Under the pieces are notes generated by a model that saw only the letters and a program-made list of their open reading frames with translations, was not told the DNA's origin and ran no database searches. This document shows, in pieces, positions 21,960 through 27,027 of a stretch of DNA of 27,027 nucleotides (position 1 is the first letter of the stretch; the number at the start of each line of letters is the position of its first letter). The translations under genes were made by a program, and so were the position numbers. Origin of the DNA: Thermodesulfobacterium sp. (GTDB taxonomy: Bacteria; Desulfobacterota; Thermodesulfobacteria; Thermodesulfobacteriales; Thermodesulfobacteriaceae); contig JAGGXL010000122.1 in the NCBI GenBank assembly GCA_021163085.1, forward strand, positions 1-27,027, in the 5' to 3' direction.

Positions 21960-23353
21960 AGAATCTGGATAACCTCCTTATAGGAAGGAATATATACTTC
22001 TTCAAATTTTTCTTTAAATTGTTCTTCTACAAGATTTTTAAAGATTTCCATTTTTTCAGGTTCTCCATGAACTAAAAACAGTTTTTTAACTTTTTCCAGT
22101 TTAGAAATCCAGTCTATTAATTCATTTTGTCCTGCATGAGAAGAAAAGCCATTTATAGTATAAACACTTGCATTTATATGAATCTCCTCACCAAAAAGGT
22201 GAATTTTTTCAGCTCTATCTACGATCTTTCTCCCTAAGGTCCCCTTAGGCTGAAATCCTACAAAAACAAGACTACATTCTTTTCTCCATAAGTTAATTTT
22301 TAGATGATGAAGAATTCTTCCTCCACTAAGAGTTCCGTTTCCTGCAATTATGATAGTCCCGGACTTAATGTTATTAATAGCTTTTGATTCTTCTACATCT
22401 TCAGTGAATGTCAAATAAGGAAAATCAAAGGGATCTTTTTGAGTAAAAATTTTAAAAGCCTCTTCATCATAAAATTCAGGATTATCCATGAATATTCGAG
22501 TAGCTTTTATTGCTAAGGGACTATCGAGAAAAACCTGACACCTTGGAAGTTTGCCTTCCTCATAAAATTCTCTTAATACATAAAGAATTTCCTGTGCCCT
22601 TTCCAGAGCAAAAGTTGGTATAAGAACATTTCCTCCTCTTTCAAATGTTTCTAAAATAGCTTGTAAAAGTTCTTGCTTGGATTCTTCAAAAGATTTATGA
22701 TTTCTGTCTGCATAGGTAGTTTCGATACATAAGAAATCAGTTTGAGATGGATAAGTAAAGTCTCTTACTATGGGCTTATTTTTATTTCCCAGATCCCCGG
22801 AAAAGGTTATTTTTTTACGTGTCTTTAAGTCCTCAATTTCTACAAAAGTAGATCCAAGAATATGCCCGGCATCTTTAAAAGTGATTTTGATGTCATCTTT
22901 TAAGAGTAAAGGGGTATCATAGGCAACAAGTATTTTGAAATAGTTAAAACTTTCTATAACATCAATCTCTTCATAGAGAGGAGGCGGAGGCAGATCCAAA
23001 CCTTTTCTTATAGATTTTCTATAAAGTGTTTTATAATGTTCTCTCATGACCTTAGCAGCATCAAGTAGCATAATTTTAGCAATTTGAGAAGTTGGTTTGG
23101 TACAGATAATTTTCCCCTGAAATCCTTTTTTTACCAGAAGAGGGAGTCTTCCGCAGTGATCTATGTGTGCATGGGTTAGAATTAAGTAATGGATTTCCTT
23201 AGGATTAAAAGGAAATTCTAAATAATTTCTTTCGCTTTCTAATCCCTGAAATAAACCACAATCTACAAGGATTTGGGTTTCTCTGATTTTTAGTAAAAAG
23301 CAACTTCCTGTAACCCCCTGAACTCCTCCATAAAATCCTATAGAAATAGTCAT
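21956..23353 (-). CDS. Beta-CASP metallo-beta-lactamase-fold hydrolase (RNase-like)
   Basis: A 465-residue protein of the MBL-fold/beta-CASP group, probably a zinc RNase acting on RNA. HAHIDH at 61-66 is the metal motif; DAGHILGS and TFSGDLGNKNKP complete the lactamase fold. The beta-CASP part has TTYADRNH, LIPTFALERAQEILY, and the specificity end FVGFQPKGTLGRKIVDRA, INGFSSHAGQNELIDWI and LVHGEPEKM. Length suits the COG1236 group. There is no KH domain as in archaeal CPSF homologues. The start lies one base after the fdhD stop, with AAGGAG inside the end of fdhD, so it is co-translated as the last gene of the pilB-fdhD operon. Confidence 0.9.
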   Translation of the reverse strand: MTISIGFYGGVQGVTGSCFLLKIRETQILVDCGLFQGLESERNYLEFPFNPKEIHYLILTHAHIDHCGRLPLLVKKGFQGKIICTKPTSQIAKIMLLDAAKVMREHYKTLYRKSIRKGLDLPPPPLYEEIDVIESFNYFKILVAYDTPLLLKDDIKITFKDAGHILGSTFVEIEDLKTRKKITFSGDLGNKNKPIVRDFTYPSQTDFLCIETTYADRNHKSFEESKQELLQAILETFERGGNVLIPTFALERAQEILYVLREFYEEGKLPRCQVFLDSPLAIKATRIFMDNPEFYDEEAFKIFTQKDPFDFPYLTFTEDVEESKAINNIKSGTIIIAGNGTLSGGRILHHLKINLWRKECSLVFVGFQPKGTLGRKIVDRAEKIHLFGEEIHINASVYTINGFSSHAGQNELIDWISKLEKVKKLFLVHGEPEKMEIFKNLVEEQFKEKFEEVYIPSYKEVIQIL

Positions 23354-23354
23354 A

Positions 23355-24128
23355 TCAAACTCCTTCTAATAAATTTATTCTCTGAGGATATGTATATATA
23401 TTACATCTCTTTCCTCTTAAAAATCCTATTACTGTTAAACTTATTTTTTCAGCTAAAGCAATAGCAAGAGATGTGGGAGCACTTCTACTAACAATAATAG
23501 GTATTTTCCACTTACCGGCTTTTAATACCATTTCAGAGGATATTCTACCACTTATAAGAAGAATTTTATTTCTTAGCATAATTTTATTTAAAAGAGCGTA
23601 TCCTATTACTTTGTCCACTGCATTATGTCTTCCTATATCTTCGGCTAAGAAAATAATATTTTCTGAATCAGCAAGAGCTGCATAGTGAATACATCCAGTA
23701 CTTTTATATAATTCCGATTTTTTTTGAAAATCTTTAAAAAGAGAAAAAAGTTTTTCAATATCAATTTTAAAATTATCTTCATACTTTTCTGGTAATTCCT
23801 TTATAAAAGTAAAAGAAGACGCACAGCCAGAAGTTAAGGGTTTTTTACTTAACTCTAAAAAATCTTCTGAATAAATTTTTACTTTAATTTCTTTATCTTC
23901 TTCAATAATTTTTATTTCTTCGGGGCACCAGTTAGCTTTTATTATTCCTTCAGTAAGAACAAAACCTGTGACTAACTCCTTTATGTGTAAAGGGGTTGCG
24001 GAAAGAGCAATAATTTCTTTATCATTTATGATAATTTTAATTTTTGCTTCTGTTGCTAAGATATCTTCTAAGGGTATGACCTCACCATTTTTGACTCTCA
24101 AAACCTTTTGATAAATAACCGGTTTCAT
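23355..24128 (-). CDS. fdhD: FdhD, sulfurtransferase for formate dehydrogenase maturation
   Basis: A 257-residue protein that passes sulfur from a cysteine desulfurase to the molybdenum or tungsten cofactor of formate dehydrogenase. Family motifs: LVTGFVLTEGII, LTSGCASSFTF, TGCIHYAAL, EDIGRHNAVDKVIGYA, SGRISSEMVLKAGKW, SRSAPTSLAI and GFLRGKRCNIYTYP. Cys102 is the expected sulfur-carrying residue. E. coli has a CxxC loop here, while this protein has CASS, so only one loop cysteine remains; Cys145 in TGCIH is elsewhere. No formate dehydrogenase gene is in the window. It lies 23 bases downstream of the PilB-like gene and one base before the MBL gene. Confidence 0.92.
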   Translation of the reverse strand: MKPVIYQKVLRVKNGEVIPLEDILATEAKIKIIINDKEIIALSATPLHIKELVTGFVLTEGIIKANWCPEEIKIIEEDKEIKVKIYSEDFLELSKKPLTSGCASSFTFIKELPEKYEDNFKIDIEKLFSLFKDFQKKSELYKSTGCIHYAALADSENIIFLAEDIGRHNAVDKVIGYALLNKIMLRNKILLISGRISSEMVLKAGKWKIPIIVSRSAPTSLAIALAEKISLTVIGFLRGKRCNIYTYPQRINLLEGV

Positions 24129-24151
24129 TGTTTATTTAGAAGATGTAAAAG

Positions 24152-26176
24152 TTATCTAACAGTAACAGCCAAGACCTGTTTAAGGGTGGTTTCACCTTTC
24201 AAAACTTTTAATATACCATCCTGTTTTAATGTAAGAAAACCTTTATGCATAGCTGCATTTCTTATTTCATTAGCGGGAGCATTTTTTATGATAAGTATTT
24301 TTAGCTCATCATCAGGTATTAATAACTCATGAATTGCAAATCTCCCTTTGAACCCTGTGTAATTACATTCAGAACAGCCAACCGGTTCAAAAAATGCGGC
24401 TTTTTCAATTAATTCATCTGTTAGAGGTTTTACAGGGTGATGTCCATACTCTCTTTTAATTCTTTCTATTTCTTCTGCAGTAGGTTGATATGGTTTTTTG
24501 CACTTTGTGCACAATTTTTTAGCTAATCTTTGAGCCAAAATCCCGAGCAAGGTGTCTGCAAAATTGTAGGGATCTATTCCCATGTTAAGAAGTCGTGTAA
24601 TTGTTTCAGAAGCACTGTTTGTATGAAGTGTCGTTAATACTAAATGTCCGGTTAAAGAGGCTTCTATTAAAGTATGTGCAGTTTCATGATCTCTTGTTTC
24701 TCCTATCATAATAATATCTGGATCAGCTCTTAAGAAAGACCTAAAAACTTTCGCAAAAGTTAATCCTATTTTTGGATTGACCTGAACCTGTCTTAATCCT
24801 TCCTGAACTATTTCTACAGGATCTTCAGCAGTCCATATTTTTTTATTGGGACTATTTAAATATTTTAGAGCTGCATGTAAAGTAGTGGTTTTTCCAGATC
24901 CTGTAGGACCAACTACCAGAATTAATCCATAGGGATAGTCTAAAATTTTTTTGAAATTTTTGTAATTTTCCTCTGAAAAATCAAGTTCATTTAACTTCCT
25001 AAATTCTATTCCTCCAAGAATCCTCATAACCACATCTTCATTATTTTCTATAGTTGGAACCGTGGCAACTCTTATTTCAAAATTTTTCCCATCTTTGGTT
25101 TTAAACTTAATTTTTCCATCCTGGGGAAGCCTTCTTTCTGCAATATCAAGGTTTGCCATAATTTTGATACGGGATATAACAGGTTTTTTTTGATTTTCTG
25201 GGATGGTAGTATGAACGAAACATTCTCCATCAACCCTAAATCTTACTTGTAATCCCTTTTTCCCTATCAGGCTTTCCCAGTGTATATCTGAAGCCCTCAT
25301 TCTATAAGCTTCTTCAATAATTTTATTTACCAGCTGAACAATGGTGCTATCAATAAGAGCTTCCTCTTCCTCTTCTTCCTCTTCCTCCTCTAAGGGTTCT
25401 ACTTCAAAGTCAAATTCAGATAAGTAAGGAGAGGAAGAATAATACAGTTCTATAGCTTCTACAAGATCCTCTTTAATTGCAAAAGCTATCTGAACATCCA
25501 TTGAGGGAATTTGAAGTATTCTTTTTACTCGTTCGATAGTTTCTATATCTTCAGGATTGTAACAGACAAGATATATAGTCTTTTTAGACTGAAAAGGAAC
25601 ACAGAGATTTGTTAAGAAAAACTCTTTTTTAATGGTTAAAACTTGTGGAACCTTTTTAAATTTTTTTAAATCTGTAATTTCAAAAACAGGAATTTTATAA
25701 AAATTTTTGATTGTGTTCAAAACCTCTTTTTTAGGAATTTTTAATTTTTCCATCAATATTGTTTCTATGCTTTTGTTTGTTTCCAAAGATTGATAATATA
25801 TTTTTAAAAGATCATCAAAAGAAAGACGAAAATTTTTAAGAATATCTTTTAATCTTTCAAAAATTTTTAAAGTTTTTATCTTTTCAATTTGATCTAAATA
25901 TTTGTGATTGGAAGATATAAGAAATAATTTTTTATATAATTCTAAAGCTTTGCTAAATTCATAGAGTTTTTCACAGATATTAGCAGCTTTTTCCAAAAGA
26001 AAAATTTTTACATCCTTAGGTAATTGCCTGTTTTGAAGAATATCGAGAATGACTTCTAATATTAAATAGGGCTGAGGAGTTTTTGCTTCTAAATCTTCTA
26101 CATAATTTTTAATAACTTCTAAATTGGAAAGATTAGAATTGATAAAGGTTTTAAGAGTTCTTACTTGAGAATCCAT
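24152..26176 (-). CDS. PilB/GspE-family type IV pilus or type II secretion ATPase
   Basis: A 674-residue assembly ATPase. The N-terminal 90 residues are helical and TPR-like, which is unusual. A GSPII_E N-domain follows (about 100-240: LLMEKLKIPKKEVLNTIKNFYKIPVFE-like text), then ten consecutive Glu at 263-272. The ATPase core has Walker A VVGPTGSGKTTTLHAAL near 425, the Asp box TAEDPVEIVQEGLRQVQVN, Walker B FLRADPDIIMIGETRD, the His box TGHLVLTTLHTNSA, and a four-Cys zinc unit (LCTKCKKPY, CSECNYTG). It most likely powers type IV pilus extension. There are no other pilus genes in view and its partner genes are fdhD and an MBL hydrolase, so the exact system is open. The start has no ribosome-binding site. 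Confidence 0.92.
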   Translation of the reverse strand: MDSQVRTLKTFINSNLSNLEVIKNYVEDLEAKTPQPYLILEVILDILQNRQLPKDVKIFLLEKAANICEKLYEFSKALELYKKLFLISSNHKYLDQIEKIKTLKIFERLKDILKNFRLSFDDLLKIYYQSLETNKSIETILMEKLKIPKKEVLNTIKNFYKIPVFEITDLKKFKKVPQVLTIKKEFFLTNLCVPFQSKKTIYLVCYNPEDIETIERVKRILQIPSMDVQIAFAIKEDLVEAIELYYSSSPYLSEFDFEVEPLEEEEEEEEEEALIDSTIVQLVNKIIEEAYRMRASDIHWESLIGKKGLQVRFRVDGECFVHTTIPENQKKPVISRIKIMANLDIAERRLPQDGKIKFKTKDGKNFEIRVATVPTIENNEDVVMRILGGIEFRKLNELDFSEENYKNFKKILDYPYGLILVVGPTGSGKTTTLHAALKYLNSPNKKIWTAEDPVEIVQEGLRQVQVNPKIGLTFAKVFRSFLRADPDIIMIGETRDHETAHTLIEASLTGHLVLTTLHTNSASETITRLLNMGIDPYNFADTLLGILAQRLAKKLCTKCKKPYQPTAEEIERIKREYGHHPVKPLTDELIEKAAFFEPVGCSECNYTGFKGRFAIHELLIPDDELKILIIKNAPANEIRNAAMHKGFLTLKQDGILKVLKGETTLKQVLAVTVR

Positions 26177-26183
26177 AGATTTA

Positions 26184-26211
26184 ATTTTAAACTCTAATAT
26201 ATAAAAAGCAA
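26184..26211 (-). promoter_or_regulatory. Promoter of the PilB-like gene, leaderless
   Basis: On the minus strand, TTGCTT (26211-26206) and TAAAAT (26189-26184) are 16 bp apart. The ATG follows after seven bases, so transcription should begin at the start codon. There is no Shine-Dalgarno site. Confidence 0.6.
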
Positions 26212-26219
26212 TACAAATA

Positions 26220-26243
26220 CTTTTTTGAAAGATATCAAAAAAG
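26220..26243. repeat. Inverted repeat in the pilB-dsrA intergenic region, candidate operator
   Basis: A perfect 9-bp inverted repeat (CTTTTTTGA at 26220-26228, TCAAAAAAG at 26235-26243) lies nine bases upstream of the pilB-side -35 box. A second, imperfect one (TATAAAAGAT at 26251-26260, ATCTTTATA at 26269-26277) is next to it. Their place between divergent promoters fits regulator binding, but AT-rich DNA produces such repeats by chance. Confidence 0.35.
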
Positions 26244-26364
26244 GGTTAAATATAAAAGATTTAAATATATCTTTATAATTTTATTAAAAACAAAAAAAGA
26301 TAAAAAAAATTAAAAAAAACCGAGAATTTTAAAAAGCTTTTCTGATAATTGGGTTTTTTTATTC

Positions 26365-26392
26365 TTGACTTAGAAGTAAATAATTGTAAAAT
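26365..26392 (+). promoter_or_regulatory. Promoter of dsrA
   Basis: TTGACT (26365-26370) and TAAAAT (26387-26392) are 16 bp apart. The leader would be about 27 bases and includes AGGGAGGG (26413-26421) close before the ATG. Confidence 0.65.
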
Positions 26393-26425
26393 ATTTTCTA
26401 TCCAAAAAACTACAGGGAGGGTATT

Positions 26426-27027
26426 ATGGGTGAAGTAAAAAAACACGACACACCGATGGTTGATGAGCTTAAAAAGGGTCCTTGGCCAAGTTTTGTAGAT
26501 GACATTTATACTTATGGTGAGAAACACAAAAAGCAGGCTTGTTTTGATATCATGGGTCAGTTGGAGCTATCTTATAAGCATAAAGAAACTCATTGGAAAC
26601 ATGGTGGAATTGTTGGAGTTTTTGGTTACGGAGGAGGAGTTATTGGGCGTTATTCTGACCAGCAAGAAAGGTTTCCTGCGATATGGGCATTTCATACTCT
26701 TCGTGTTCATCATCCAGCAGGAAAATGGTATCATACAAGAGCTTTAAGAAAGCTTTGTGAAATGTGGGAACATCGTGGTAGTGGGCTTGTAAATTTTCAT
26801 GGTTCTACTGGTGATATTATTCTTCTTGGAACTGTAACTGAGCAATTAGAATATACTTTTTATGATTTAACACATCAATTACATTGGGATTTAGGAGGAT
26901 CTGGTTCTAACTTGAGAAGCCCTGCTTGTTGTATGGGTAAATCCCTTTGTCAATGGGCTTTATTTGATGTTCAAGATATGGATTATGAATTAACTATGCA
27001 TTTTCAAGATGAGCTTCATCGTCCAGC
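26426..27027 (+). CDS. dsrA: Dissimilatory sulfite reductase alpha subunit, 3' end cut by window edge
   Basis: The first 200 residues of DsrA, the siroheme/iron-sulfur enzyme that reduces sulfite in anaerobic sulfate respiration, in the cytoplasm as DsrA2B2 with DsrC. The frame reads DELKKGPWPSFVDDIY, THWKHGGIVGVFGYGGGVIGRYSDQ, HTLRVHHPAGKWYHTRALR, HRGSGLVNFHGSTGDIILLG, and SPACCMGKSLCQWALFD with Cys168, Cys169 and Cys175, where the first cluster-binding cysteines of the family lie. The start follows a strong AGGGAGGG site and a good promoter. dsrB and often dsrD are expected downstream beyond the edge. This gene marks the organism as a sulfate or sulfite reducer of the reductive type. Confidence 0.96.
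   Translation, partial: MGEVKKHDTPMVDELKKGPWPSFVDDIYTYGEKHKKQACFDIMGQLELSYKHKETHWKHGGIVGVFGYGGGVIGRYSDQQERFPAIWAFHTLRVHHPAGKWYHTRALRKLCEMWEHRGSGLVNFHGSTGDIILLGTVTEQLEYTFYDLTHQLHWDLGGSGSNLRSPACCMGKSLCQWALFDVQDMDYELTMHFQDELHRP

Noticed and set aside
26311..26357. A8CC ... GGGT7 as an intrinsic terminator before dsrA
   Set aside because: The loop would be about 30 bases, the stem almost all A-T, and no + strand gene ends upstream of it.

Overview
The window is AT-rich DNA from a thermophilic, Gram-negative sulfate reducer, most likely of the Thermodesulfobacterium / Thermodesulfatator / Caldimicrobium kind. The reasons are a dissimilatory sulfite reductase alpha gene (dsrA) at the right edge, an LPS-assembly lipoprotein (LptE), a protein-only RNase P of the Aquifex type (HARP), and low-GC housekeeping genes rich in Lys, Glu and Ile. 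This placement rests on gene content and protein style; I ran no search.

Region 1 (1-3270) is an accessory island. It carries three antitoxin/PIN-toxin pairs: AbrB+PIN, ribbon-helix-helix+PIN, and AbrB+PIN. Between them lie decayed pieces: a frameshifted HEPN-domain gene, the start of an AAA ATPase with a damaged Walker A motif, and two families of short coding relics that each recur. The order reads HEPN relic, X1, AAA relic, TA1, Y-A, X2, TA2 (toxin broken), X3, TA3, Y-B. The toxin of pair 2 is interrupted at a perfect 17-bp inverted repeat.

Region 2 (3271-6721, + strand) is an operon: M18 aminopeptidase, TrmI-type tRNA methyltransferase, and one continuous frame joining YbeY to PdxJ. A strong ribosome-binding site sits inside that frame at the PdxJ start. 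Region 3 (6698-9183, - strand) is an overlapping operon: family 4 uracil-DNA glycosylase, NfeD-type membrane protease, small secreted protein.

Region 4 (9184-13622, + strand) holds icd, leuS and lptE, started by a promoter that shares its -35 box with the divergent glycosylase promoter. The HARP gene (13623-14204, - strand) follows and is divergent from region 5 (14293-18681, + strand): xseA, xseB, ispA, dxs, the common bacterial pairing of exonuclease VII with early isoprenoid synthesis. Next come a bifunctional (p)ppGpp synthetase/hydrolase, ribosomal protein L28 (- strand), a DUF3108 lipoprotein, and a - strand operon of a PilB/GspE-like ATPase, FdhD and a beta-CASP metallo-hydrolase. dsrA begins at 26426 and runs off the edge.

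Five genes have good -35/-10 boxes placed so that transcription should begin at or within a few bases of the start codon, and none of these has a Shine-Dalgarno sequence. Convergent genes overlap or abut at their ends with no room for terminators. I saw no rRNA, tRNA, CRISPR array or intact transposase.
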